From Microbacterium sp. (lineage in GTDB: Bacteria > Actinomycetota > Actinomycetes > Actinomycetales > Microbacteriaceae): DNA of 64,000 nt. Positions 9,558-18,257 of the stretch are shown one piece after another. The stretch lies in the NCBI RefSeq assembly GCF_031178445.1, contig NZ_JAPSIY010000002.1, forward strand, positions 1-64,000, read 5' to 3'. The position numbers and the translations under genes are program-made. The notes beneath the pieces are model-generated. The model was not told the origin of the DNA. It saw nothing but the letters and a program-made list of their open reading frames with translations, and searched no databases. How positions within the stretch are numbered: position 1 is the first letter of the stretch; every line of letters starts with the position of its first letter.

Positions 9558-10912
9558 CGATGCTTCCCCTCGGCGACGTCGCTCCGATCAGACGGCGAGC
9601 GATCGCCTACATCATCGACGCGGCCATCGGCGGCGTCGTCAGCGTCATCATCCCCACCATCGCGATGATCGTGGTTGCCGCGACGAGCGGCAGCCTGCTC
9701 ACCGCACTCGTGGTCGCCGCACCGCTGTTCAGCATCCTGGGCCTCGCGTGGCTCATCGTGTACACGATCATGCAGGCGGGCCGCGGCTCGATCGGGATGC
9801 GCACACAGGGCATCCGGCTGGCGAACGCGACGGACGGTGCGCCGCTCGGCTTCGGGCGCGCGCTGCTGCGCAACGTGATCTGGGGCCTCGCCGCATCGAT
9901 CGTCGTCGGCTACTTCACCGTGCTGTTCGACGGCTCGGGTCGGTTCCAAGGCTGGCACGACAAGGTCGCAGGCGCCGTGATGCTCGACGACCGCTCGGCA
10001 ACTGGCCCGGCGCCGTACGCGGACTCCGTCGCGCAGGTGGTCCCGGACGATGTCAACGCGCCCGCCGCCCCGCCGTCCGCCGGCTCGATGCCGGGATTCG
10101 CGATGCCTGCCGACTCGATGCCGGGATTCGCTCAGCCTGCGAACGGGTTCGCCCCGCCGGCCGCGGCGTTCGCTCGGCCGCCGGTGCCGGATGCCGTACC
10201 CGCCGCGGCGGAGCCTGCGGCGTCGGCCGAGGCCGCAGCGCTGCCGGGAGAGCCTGCAGACGATGAGTTCACCGAGCACACGGTGTTGTCGCCGCCGCGC
10301 ATCAGCCGCGATCTGCCCGACGATCCGCTGATCTCGTTCGTGCCCGGCGTCACCCAGGAGCCGCTGCGCAGAACGGCGAGCCCCGAACCTGCCCCGCATA
10401 TCGCGTCGGAGCCCGCGTTGCCGTCACCGCCCGTCGCGTCCCCGGCTGCCCCTGCCTCCGCGCCGGCTCCCCCCACCGTCGTGCCCGCACCCGCCGAGCC
10501 CTCGGCGCCCGCGGCTCCCGTCGTGCGCTCACACGCATCGGAGGACGACGACGCTGAGGACATCGAGTCCACCCGCATCAGCGTGCCGGGGCACCGTCTC
10601 GTGTTCACCTGGGACGACGGACAGCGTGCGACCGTGTCCGGACGCACGGTCTTCGGACGCAATCCCGAGGACGGCGACGGCGCGACGAACGTCTCGGTCC
10701 GTGACGAGACGCGTTCGCTGTCGAAGACGCATTTCGAAGCCGGGGCGACCGCGAGCGGCGGCTGGGTGATGGATCGCCAGTCGACGAACGGGACGACGAT
10801 CGTTCGCGAGGGCGTGCGTATCGCGTGTCCTCCTGGCCAGCGCGTCCCGGTGCGCCTGGGGGATGCGCTCGAGATCGGTGATCGCATCGTGACGATCGGC
10901 GGGTACGTGTGA
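9554..10912 (+). CDS. RDD-family membrane protein with C-terminal FHA domain
   Basis: 452 residues. The RDD membrane domain (about 10-150) shows the family's Arg/Asp positions in IRRRAIAYIID and the closing GWHDKVAGAVML. A Pro/Ala-rich linker of roughly 190 residues follows. The C-terminal FHA domain (about 350-452) keeps the phosphothreonine-binding pattern GRNPEDG, SLSKTHFE and TNGTTI. An acidic Thr/Ser segment just before the FHA (EDIESTRISVPG) could be a phosphorylation site as in GarA-like proteins; this is inference. It probably ties phospho-signalling to the membrane. The next gene, for the PP2C phosphatase, starts at a GTG overlapping this stop by four bases. Confidence 0.9.
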   Translation: MTMLPLGDVAPIRRRAIAYIIDAAIGGVVSVIIPTIAMIVVAATSGSLLTALVVAAPLFSILGLAWLIVYTIMQAGRGSIGMRTQGIRLANATDGAPLGFGRALLRNVIWGLAASIVVGYFTVLFDGSGRFQGWHDKVAGAVMLDDRSATGPAPYADSVAQVVPDDVNAPAAPPSAGSMPGFAMPADSMPGFAQPANGFAPPAAAFARPPVPDAVPAAAEPAASAEAAALPGEPADDEFTEHTVLSPPRISRDLPDDPLISFVPGVTQEPLRRTASPEPAPHIASEPALPSPPVASPAAPASAPAPPTVVPAPAEPSAPAAPVVRSHASEDDDAEDIESTRISVPGHRLVFTWDDGQRATVSGRTVFGRNPEDGDGATNVSVRDETRSLSKTHFEAGATASGGWVMDRQSTNGTTIVREGVRIACPPGQRVPVRLGDALEIGDRIVTIGGYV

Positions 10913-11727
10913 GTGCGCCGATCATCACGGCCAGTGCCGGGGCTACCGACGTCGGCGCGCGCCGCAGGCTCAATGAGGACGCGTTTCTCGCTGCGGCGCC
11001 GCTGTTCATCGTCGCCGACGGCATGGGCGGGCATGATGCGGGCGAGCTCGCCAGCGCCACCGTCATCGAGCACTTCTCGCGGCTGATCGGCGCAGAGACC
11101 CTCTCGATCGGAGAGGTGCGGGATGCGCTGGCTTCGGCGCGCTCAGCGGTCGGGACGCTGGGCCATCACGGCGCCGCCGGTGCCGGCACGACGCTCAGCG
11201 GGGTCGCGATCGCCACGGTCGACGGCCTCGGCTACTGGCTCGTGCTCAACATCGGCGATTCCCGCACCTACCAGTTCGCCGATGGACAGCTCGAGCAGAT
11301 CACCGTCGATCACTCCTATGTGCAGGAGCTGATCGACGAGGGCGAGATCACTCCGGAACAGGCGAAGACCGACTCGCGCCGCAACATCATCACCAGGGCG
11401 ATCGGGGCGGGGAGCGTAGGCGATGCGGACTACTGGCTGTTCCCCGCCGAGCGCGGAGACCGGATGCTGGTCTGCTCGGACGGACTGACGACCGAGCTGA
11501 CGGATGCGCGCATCGCCGAGGTGCTCGCAAGCGAACCCGACCCGCAGCGCGCTGCGGATATCCTGACTGCAGAAGCAGTGCGCGCCGGGGGGCGCGACAA
11601 CGTGACCGTCGTGATCGTCGACGCGTTGACCGTGGCGTCGGTGCGCGGAGTTCACGTGCAGGCCGACGAAGCGGATGACATCGACGACACGCGTCCGCGT
11701 GCCGCACTGGATGGAGGAATGCGATGA
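10909..11727 (+). CDS. PP2C-family Ser/Thr protein phosphatase
   Basis: 272 residues, a compact PPM/PP2C catalytic domain without membrane segments. Metal-binding motifs are present: NED near residue 23, DGMGGHDAGE at 37-46, then CSDGLTTEL and a C-terminal GGRDNVTVV. It should remove phosphate from Ser/Thr residues phosphorylated by the kinase at 13154-14797. GTG start with a 4-base overlap with the upstream stop; the downstream ATG overlaps in turn. This resembles actinobacterial PstP-type enzymes, but it lacks the membrane anchor and extracellular tail of PstP and is dedicated to this locus by position. Confidence 0.94.
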   Translation: MSAPIITASAGATDVGARRRLNEDAFLAAAPLFIVADGMGGHDAGELASATVIEHFSRLIGAETLSIGEVRDALASARSAVGTLGHHGAAGAGTTLSGVAIATVDGLGYWLVLNIGDSRTYQFADGQLEQITVDHSYVQELIDEGEITPEQAKTDSRRNIITRAIGAGSVGDADYWLFPAERGDRMLVCSDGLTTELTDARIAEVLASEPDPQRAADILTAEAVRAGGRDNVTVVIVDALTVASVRGVHVQADEADDIDDTRPRAALDGGMR

Positions 11728-13157
11728 GTGGCGTGGTCTACCGAACGGGTGAATGGCAGGTCGTCGTCGAGGAGTCCGGCGTCGCCGCCCTTCCCGCAGA
11801 CGCGAGCGCCGACAAGGTCGTCGCCCTCTCCGAGATGCTCGGTCGCAGGGTGCCGGAGCTGACCGAGGCCATCGACGTGCTCTTGGGTGGGGCCATCACC
11901 GGCCTCGGCTCGTTCGCCGTCGCCCTCATCGGGGCCAACGGCACCCGATTCGCAGTGCGCGGCGCCGTGACAGTGACCACCGGCCGCGACGAGAGCTTCT
12001 CGGGCGAGGACATCACGACCTGGAGCGAGCGCTTCATCGCAGGTCCCGCGCGATTCGAGATCGGTTTCGGAGAAGCGCCGGAGGCGGCGGAGTACCCGAT
12101 CCGCTCGGGCGTCGTGCTGGCCTCCGGCATCCGGGTCGGCGAGCCTTTCGACTCGCCGGACGAGGAAGGCGCCGACGACGCAGACGAGGAAGGCGCCGGT
12201 GCTCTGCCCGGGCCAGTCGCGCCGGACTACGAGGCGCAGTCGGCCGAGTCGGAGCCGGTGGAGCCGGCCGCCGAGACCGAGGCCGGCTTCGAGTCCGAGC
12301 CCGAGCCGTACTCGGCAGAGCCTGACGCGCACGAAGACGCGGACGCCGAGCCGGAGGCGGCCGGCGCGTCGTCGCCGGACGAGCCCGAGCACGACGAAGC
12401 GCCGTCCGACACGATCATGCCCGACGAGCTCTTGCCCAGGACGACCCCTCTCGACGAGGTGCCGACCGAGACCATCCGTCCCGACGACATCGCGGACACC
12501 GAAGTCGCCGCGGCGAGCGACGACGACGGTGAGGGGGCGGAGCACGACCTCAGCGCGACGATCGCGCCGAGCTCCGGCGCCGAGTTCTCTCCATCGTCTC
12601 CGCCCGCGCCGGAGGCGATCGTGCCGGCGACTGTCGCACCTCCGACTCCCGATCCGTGGGCTGTGACCCCACCCCCCGCGCCGGGCCTCGACATCGGCGA
12701 CCACGACGGCGCGACGATCTCGGTCGCCGAGGCGCGACGGCTGCGCGGAACGACTTCGGCGCCGGATGCACCGACCGAGGTGCTTCCCGTGCTGCCAGGG
12801 GACGCGTCCCACGACTTCGCGATGCGGATCCGCCTGTCGACAGGGCAGGCGGTCGACCTCGACCGGCCGGTCATCATCGGGCGTAAGCCCCGCTCCACGC
12901 GCGCGAGCGGAACGTCCCTGCCGCACCTCATCGCCGTCGAGAGTCCGTCGGCCGACATCTCCCGCAACCACCTCGAGGTGCGACCCGAGGGCGATTCGGT
13001 CGTCGTGATCGACCTGCACACCACCAACGGCTCCACCCTCCTGCGCCCCGGCGCGGACCCGGTGCGCCTGCACCCCGGCGAGCAGACGCTCGTGCTCGGG
13101 GGTGACGTGATCGACCTGGGCGATGGGGTGACGGTCACGCTCGAGGAAGTCGGATGA
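11724..13157 (+). CDS. FHA-domain protein with long acidic linker
   Basis: 477 residues. The first 140 or so form an unrecognised globular region. Residues about 145-360 are an acidic, Pro/Ala-rich linker with repeated TI-x-P motifs (DTIMPDE, ETIRPDD, SATIAPS) that could be kinase targets. The C-terminal FHA (about 380-477) retains IGRKP, ADISRNHLEV and TTNGSTLL, so phosphothreonine binding looks intact. It lies between phosphatase and kinase genes with ATGA overlaps on both sides and is probably a substrate or adaptor of that pair. Partners are inferred from position only. Confidence 0.88.
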   Translation: MSGVVYRTGEWQVVVEESGVAALPADASADKVVALSEMLGRRVPELTEAIDVLLGGAITGLGSFAVALIGANGTRFAVRGAVTVTTGRDESFSGEDITTWSERFIAGPARFEIGFGEAPEAAEYPIRSGVVLASGIRVGEPFDSPDEEGADDADEEGAGALPGPVAPDYEAQSAESEPVEPAAETEAGFESEPEPYSAEPDAHEDADAEPEAAGASSPDEPEHDEAPSDTIMPDELLPRTTPLDEVPTETIRPDDIADTEVAAASDDDGEGAEHDLSATIAPSSGAEFSPSSPPAPEAIVPATVAPPTPDPWAVTPPPAPGLDIGDHDGATISVAEARRLRGTTSAPDAPTEVLPVLPGDASHDFAMRIRLSTGQAVDLDRPVIIGRKPRSTRASGTSLPHLIAVESPSADISRNHLEVRPEGDSVVVIDLHTTNGSTLLRPGADPVRLHPGEQTLVLGGDVIDLGDGVTVTLEEVG

Positions 13158-14797
13158 CGCGCGCGCCGTCGCCGCCGCCCGAGCTGCCGGGCTTCAGCTA
13201 CCTCCGGCCCCTCGGCACCGGCGGTTTCGCCGACGTCTTCCTCTATGAGCAGCAGCTCCCCAAACGGGAGGTCGCCGTCAAGGTGCTGCTGGCCGACCGG
13301 CTCACCGCGGGCGCCGCGGCGGAGTTCACCAACGAGGCCAACGTGATGGCGCTGCTGTCGACGCACCCCGCCATCGTCACCATCTACCAGGCGGGAGTGG
13401 CCGAAGACGGCCGCCCCTACCTCGTCATGGAGTACTGTCCCAAGCCGAACCTGCAGATCCGCACCCGCAAGGAGCCGTTCTCAGTGGCGGAGGCCCTCCG
13501 GGTCGGCGTCCAGGTGAGCGGGGCCGTCGAGACGGCGCATCGCGCCGGCGTGCTGCATCGGGACATCAAACCGGCGAACATCCTGGTGACCGCGTACAAC
13601 CGGCCGGCGCTCACCGACTTCGGCATCGCCTCGACGACGGGCACCACCGGCGAGGCGGCGGGAATGTCGATCCCGTGGTCGCCGCCAGAGTCCTTCGCCG
13701 ACAACCCGACCACAGGCGTGCGCACCGACGTCTATGCGCTCGGTGCGACTGTGTACACCCTGCTGTCGGGGCGCTCGCCGTTCGAGCGCAAGGGCGAGCG
13801 CAACACAAGCGCTGATCTGATCGAGCGCATCGAACGCATGGCGGTGCCTTCCCTCGGCCGCGCCGACGTGCCGGACAGCCTGCAGGTCACGCTGGCACGC
13901 GCCATGGCGAAGCGGCCTGAGGAGCGGTATCCGAGCGCCGTCGCATTCGCCCGCGCTCTGCAGAAGGTGCAGATCGAGCTGGCGCATTCGGTGACACCGA
14001 TCGACATCGTCGACGAGCATCCGCACCACGATGGCGACGAGGACGACGACGACGGCCTGACCCGCGTGCGCGAGGTGCGCTCGATCAACCCGGACACGCA
14101 GTCGTCGACGCGTCCCTCCGCCACGACGGTGCGCAAGCAGCCCGAACGGTCGGCGGATGTGCCCCGCTTCGACGCGCCGCCTTCCGCGCAGGCGTACGAG
14201 GAGACGCAGCGCCGCGCGGCATCGCCCGAGCCCGAAGACGACGAGGCGACTCTGCTGCGGCGACCCACCGTCGTCGCCCCCGGCGGGCACCCGGCGCCGT
14301 CGGCTCCTGCCTCGCGGCCCACGCCCGAGCCCGCGCCTTCGCACGCTCCCACGGCATCCGCGGACAGCGTCGCGAAGCGCCCCGGGGTGCCGTGGTGGGG
14401 TTGGGTGCTCGCCGCGGCCGGCGCGGTCGCGCTGGTGCTCGGCGTCGTCTTCGCAGGCGCGATCACCGATGCGCTGGTGCCCGCGCCGAAGCCGATCGCA
14501 TCGGACACCGCCGAGCCGCAGGATCCGATCGCGAGCATCGTGCCAGGGGTGACCGAGCTCACCGGCAGCAGCGACGGCGGTCTGGTCAGCTTCACCTGGA
14601 AGAACCCGCAGCCGGAGGAAGGCGACTCGTACCTCTGGTACGAGGTCACCCTCGACGGCCCGGGAGAAGCGAAGTTCACCGAGGAGAGCACCGTCACTCT
14701 CGAGGGCGCGCGGACGGACCGCACGTGCATCGAGGTCGTCCTCAAGCGGGCTGACGGACGGTCCTCTCCTCAACCGGCGAGGGGATGCGTGGGTTGA
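13154..14797 (+). CDS. Membrane Ser/Thr protein kinase (PknB-like)
   Basis: 547 residues. The kinase domain spans about 15-270: Gly loop GTGGFADVF, Lys43 (AVKVLL), catalytic HRDIKPAN (Asp137) and DFG (155-157), all intact. A juxtamembrane linker rich in Thr, Pro and acidic residues (280-395) precedes one membrane helix (about 400-425). A short extracytoplasmic domain with two Cys near the end follows instead of PASTA repeats. Its place among FHA proteins, a PP2C phosphatase and T7SS genes suggests that it phosphorylates components of this secretion system; no substrate can be read from the sequence. Stop overlaps the following ATG. Confidence 0.94.
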   Translation: MTRAPSPPPELPGFSYLRPLGTGGFADVFLYEQQLPKREVAVKVLLADRLTAGAAAEFTNEANVMALLSTHPAIVTIYQAGVAEDGRPYLVMEYCPKPNLQIRTRKEPFSVAEALRVGVQVSGAVETAHRAGVLHRDIKPANILVTAYNRPALTDFGIASTTGTTGEAAGMSIPWSPPESFADNPTTGVRTDVYALGATVYTLLSGRSPFERKGERNTSADLIERIERMAVPSLGRADVPDSLQVTLARAMAKRPEERYPSAVAFARALQKVQIELAHSVTPIDIVDEHPHHDGDEDDDDGLTRVREVRSINPDTQSSTRPSATTVRKQPERSADVPRFDAPPSAQAYEETQRRAASPEPEDDEATLLRRPTVVAPGGHPAPSAPASRPTPEPAPSHAPTASADSVAKRPGVPWWGWVLAAAGAVALVLGVVFAGAITDALVPAPKPIASDTAEPQDPIASIVPGVTELTGSSDGGLVSFTWKNPQPEEGDSYLWYEVTLDGPGEAKFTEESTVTLEGARTDRTCIEVVLKRADGRSSPQPARGCVG

Positions 14798-15510
14798 TGG
14801 AGATCACAGTGGAGTACGCGGGGGAGTACTTCTCGCTCGACCCGGATGCGCCGTTCTACGTCGGCCGGCAGGGCGACCTGGAACTGGATGACAACCTGTT
14901 CCTGCACCGTCATTTCCTCGAGATCAGCAACGCCGACGGGCTCTGGTGGCTCTCGAACGTCGGGGCGCGGCTCACGGCCACCGTGACTGACTCCTCGGGC
15001 GGCGTGAACGCCTGGCTCGCGCCTGGTGCAAGGCTGCCGATCGTCTTCGAGCAGACCACGGTGGTCTTCACCGCAGGGCCCACCACCTACGAGCTCACGA
15101 TCCACGCCAAGGGGCCCGCCTTCCGGATCGCCCCGCGCGACGGTGCGGATGCGGGGGAGTCGACGATCGGCAACGTGCCGCTGACGGCGAGTCAGAAGCT
15201 TCTGATCCTGGCGCTCGCCGAGCCGGTGCTGCGGCGCGAGGGGACCGGCACCAGCGAGATCCCGAGTTCTGCGAAGGCGGCCGAGCGCCTGGGGTGGACG
15301 AGCACACGGTTCAATCGCAAGCTCGACAACGTGTGCGACAAGTTCGATCGCATCGGCGTGCAGGGCATGCGGGGCGGTCAGGGCAAGCTCGCCACGAATC
15401 GGCGGGCACGGCTCGTCGAGCACGCCGTGTCGAGCCGTCTGGTGACCCGAGACGACCTGAGCCTGCTCGATGCGGCGCTCACCGGCGCGAGCGGCGACAC
15501 CGGGGCGTAG
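14797..15510 (+). CDS. FHA-like plus winged-helix protein, copy 1
   Basis: 237 residues from the ATG overlapping the kinase stop (TGATG); a longer in-frame ATG 12 bases upstream is less likely. The N-terminal half is FHA-like (YVGRQGDLELDD ... WWLSNVGARLTA), but where FHA domains have Ser-Arg-x-His it reads LHRHFLEI, so key phosphothreonine contacts seem lost. The C-terminal half is a helical, winged-helix-like domain (SSAKAAERLGWTSTRFNRKL ... CDKFDRIGV) followed by a LVEHAV-LVTRDDLSLLDA tail. It is clearly paralogous to the protein at 23020-23778. It may be a DNA-binding regulator of this locus; that role is inferred. Confidence 0.82.
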   Translation: MEITVEYAGEYFSLDPDAPFYVGRQGDLELDDNLFLHRHFLEISNADGLWWLSNVGARLTATVTDSSGGVNAWLAPGARLPIVFEQTTVVFTAGPTTYELTIHAKGPAFRIAPRDGADAGESTIGNVPLTASQKLLILALAEPVLRREGTGTSEIPSSAKAAERLGWTSTRFNRKLDNVCDKFDRIGVQGMRGGQGKLATNRRARLVEHAVSSRLVTRDDLSLLDAALTGASGDTGA

Positions 15511-15552
15511 CGCCGGGCGCTGACAGCCGAGGAAGCCGGCGCGCGATATTGT
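15508..15552 (+). promoter_or_regulatory. Possible promoter/operator before eccD
   Basis: An AGCGCC-G-GGCGCT palindrome begins just after the upstream stop. A CTGACA hexamer (15520-15525) and a TATTGT box (15547-15552) follow; the 21-nt spacing is long, or 19 nt to GATATT. The gene has a good Shine-Dalgarno (AAGGAAAG) before the ATG at 15585. The palindrome could be an operator or a weak terminator. Confidence 0.35.
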
Positions 15553-15584
15553 GAAACGCGCGTGTTCAAGGAAAGCGGGGATCC

Positions 15585-16937
15585 ATGTCGCCTCAGACGA
15601 CGACTGTCGCGCCGACGCGGCTCATGCGCATCTCGGTGCAGTGGGAATCCCAGCGCATCGACGTCGGGGTGCCGGGCGGTGTCCCGGTCTCCGAGATGCT
15701 CCCATCGCTCACACGGCGTCTTCGCGTGCTCGACAACGTGTCGGCCTCTTCGGGCTTCCGTCTGGTGCGCACCGACGGCACCGCGCTCGACGGTGACCGC
15801 ACCCTGGCCGCTCAGTCCGTGCACGACGGGGACTTCCTCGTGCTCGAGCAGGGCGCGACCGCGGCGGCGCCGAAGCGCTACGACGACCTCGTCGAGGCCG
15901 TCGCCGATGTCGTCGAGGAGCATGCGCCTGCCTGGTCGGCGCAGAACTCGGTGACGACGGCGACCGTCGTCGCATCCGTCCTTCTGCTCCTCGGCCTCGC
16001 CCCCGCGATCTGGTCGTGGGTGGAGATCGGCACGATCATCACCCCCGCGGGTGCGAGCGCCGCTGCGGTCGTCCTGCTGGTCTGCGCACTGGTGATGGAC
16101 CGCACGAGTGCGCCGCAGCAGTCGGCGATGGCGCTTGCGCTGGTCTCATCCGTCTACGCCGGAGTCGCGGCGTACACGATCGTGCACTCAGGCGACGCAT
16201 GGGGTCTTCCACTCGTCGTCGGCAGCGCGGCGACGCTCGTCTTCGGTGTCGTCATCATGCTCGCCCTGAAGCGCCTGCGCGAGTACGGACTCATCCCGGT
16301 CGCCATCGGCGGGGCGTTCCTCGTGATCGGTGCGGTGATCACCTGGCTGGGCACCCCCGTGGCCGCCACGCTGGCGGCTGCGATGGCGATCGCAGGCATC
16401 GCGGGACTCGGCGCCCCCTGGATCGCTCTCGCGTCGGTGCCGCTGCGCGTCGTGTCGGCGCGCGACGACTCCGAGGTCTACGACGCACCCACGCGCATCT
16501 CCCCTGAGGACGTCGCGAAGCTCTACGTGCGCGCTCATCGCCATCAGGTCTCCCTGCGCATCGCGGTGTGCCTCATCGTCGTGGCGGCCACGGTGCCCGT
16601 GGTCGCCTCGGGCATCTGGGGCCTGCTGCTGTGCGCGGTGACGTACATCGGAATGTTCCTCGGCACGCGACAGGTCTATTCCCGGTTCGACATCGTCGCG
16701 GTGACGTCGGGAGTGCTCTCGGGCGTCGTGCTCGGCGTCGTCACGGCGATCATCGCGCATCCCGGATGGGTGGGGGGACTGGTCGTCGGTCTCGCCGCCG
16801 CCGCCGTCTGCATCATCGTGGTGGTCCTGCTCAGCCCGAAGGCGCGGCTCGGGCTCACCCGGTTCGCCGACTTCGCCGAGTGGGCGACGATCGCGCTGCT
16901 TCTGCCCCTGGCCATCATCGCCGGAGGCTGGTTCTGA
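15585..16937 (+). CDS. eccD: T7SS integral membrane protein EccD
   Basis: 450 residues. A YukD/ubiquitin-like N-terminal domain (about 12-93, containing LRVLDNVSASSGFRLVRTDG) is followed by about ten to eleven membrane helices from residue 128 on, with a charged cytoplasmic loop near 290-320. This is the EccD layout, which forms the membrane rim of the ESX secretion complex with EccB and EccC. Good ribosome binding site upstream. EccB follows after 3 bases. A second EccD-like protein is encoded at 28158-29495, which is unusual for one locus. Confidence 0.93.
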   Translation: MSPQTTTVAPTRLMRISVQWESQRIDVGVPGGVPVSEMLPSLTRRLRVLDNVSASSGFRLVRTDGTALDGDRTLAAQSVHDGDFLVLEQGATAAAPKRYDDLVEAVADVVEEHAPAWSAQNSVTTATVVASVLLLLGLAPAIWSWVEIGTIITPAGASAAAVVLLVCALVMDRTSAPQQSAMALALVSSVYAGVAAYTIVHSGDAWGLPLVVGSAATLVFGVVIMLALKRLREYGLIPVAIGGAFLVIGAVITWLGTPVAATLAAAMAIAGIAGLGAPWIALASVPLRVVSARDDSEVYDAPTRISPEDVAKLYVRAHRHQVSLRIAVCLIVVAATVPVVASGIWGLLLCAVTYIGMFLGTRQVYSRFDIVAVTSGVLSGVVLGVVTAIIAHPGWVGGLVVGLAAAAVCIIVVVLLSPKARLGLTRFADFAEWATIALLLPLAIIAGGWF

Positions 16938-16940
16938 TCC

Positions 16941-18257
16941 ATGGCGTCGAAATCAGAGCTGCTGCAGGCGCAGGCATTCAACCGGCGCCGCCTTCAGACC
17001 GCCTTCACCAGCGGTGCGCCGGGAGGAAGAGAGCTCCCGCCCGGTAAGCCCCTGCGAGGCGTGGTCGTCAGCGTCGCGCTCGCCATCCTGACGGTGATCG
17101 TGTCGCTGCTGATCGGAACCTTCACCGGCAGCCTCCCCAAGGGGTGGGGCGACGGTGCGATCATCGTCGTCAAGGGTGAGGGATCACGCTACGTCGCCCT
17201 CGGCGACACGCTCTACCCCGTGAAGAACCTCGCGAGCGCCCGCCTGCTCGTGGGTTCCTCGACGATCACCTCCGTCCCCGCCGACAAGCTCGACGGGATC
17301 GACCGCGATCCCACCCCGGTCGGAATCGACGGCGCACCCGACCACCTTCCCGCGCCCGACAGGCAGTACACCGGCCCCTGGCTCAGCTGCGTCGCCGCCG
17401 CCCAGCCGCTGGAGATCTCCACCCGCCTGCTGGACGACCCGACCGGGCCGCGCGACCAGGCCGCTCTCGTGAAGGACGACGACGGCGAGTATTGGTTCGT
17501 CCAGGGCGCGAAGAGATATGCCGTGGCGGAGGACAACGTGGCCGTCGTCGCCAGCGTCTTCCTCGGCATCGACGATGTGCAGTCGGTGCCGACCGTGTCG
17601 GCGCTGTGGCTCAACCTCGTGTCTCCGGGTACGCCGTTGGCGGTGAATCTCGGCAGTGAACTCGGAACGGATGCGGGCACGGCGGGACTCATGGTCGGGC
17701 AGGCCGTGCAGACCCAGGCCGACGGCGAGATCGTGGCCGAGTACATCGTCGACGGCCGCGGCGATCTCGTCCCCGCCACGCCCTTCGCACGCACCCTGCT
17801 GACCGCGTACGTCGGCGTCGATCCGGTCGTGATGACCGTCGCCGAGGCGACCAACCTTCGCAACGTGAACTCGAACGCCGTGCCGGGGGACTGGCCTGAG
17901 CGTGTGCCGGTCGAAACCGAGGACCCTGCGGCCGCGTGCCTGCAGATGAACCCCACCGAGGACGGGCCTGTCGTATCGGTCGCGGCATCCCCGGTCGAGC
18001 TCGAGCCTGGTACGCGCGTCAAGCCCGGCGCGGGTGCCGCCATCACGTCGCGCAGCAGCGGCGCGGGAGCCACGTACGGCTTCGTCTCCGAAGCGGGCGT
18101 GTACTTCCCGGTCGAGTCGGCAGCAGACCTCGAGCTGCTGGGCTACCGCGCCCAGGAGTCGGTGACCGTGCCGGCGACGTGGACGCAGTTGCTCGAGCAG
18201 GGCCCTGCGCTCGGGCGAGCCATCGCGCAGAGGACGGCGCCGGGGCAGGACAGTTGA
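16941..18257 (+). CDS. eccB: T7SS protein EccB
   Basis: 438 residues. A short cytoplasmic N-terminus (with QAFNRRRLQTAF, typical of EccB) leads to one membrane helix at about 41-60. A large extracytoplasmic domain follows with two Cys (LSCVAAAQ and AACLQMN) that probably form the disulfide known in EccB proteins. EccB is a core ESX membrane component. The gene sits between eccD and mycP; its stop overlaps the mycP start by one base, as in a coupled secretion operon. Confidence 0.94.
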   Translation: MASKSELLQAQAFNRRRLQTAFTSGAPGGRELPPGKPLRGVVVSVALAILTVIVSLLIGTFTGSLPKGWGDGAIIVVKGEGSRYVALGDTLYPVKNLASARLLVGSSTITSVPADKLDGIDRDPTPVGIDGAPDHLPAPDRQYTGPWLSCVAAAQPLEISTRLLDDPTGPRDQAALVKDDDGEYWFVQGAKRYAVAEDNVAVVASVFLGIDDVQSVPTVSALWLNLVSPGTPLAVNLGSELGTDAGTAGLMVGQAVQTQADGEIVAEYIVDGRGDLVPATPFARTLLTAYVGVDPVVMTVAEATNLRNVNSNAVPGDWPERVPVETEDPAAACLQMNPTEDGPVVSVAASPVELEPGTRVKPGAGAAITSRSSGAGATYGFVSEAGVYFPVESAADLELLGYRAQESVTVPATWTQLLEQGPALGRAIAQRTAPGQDS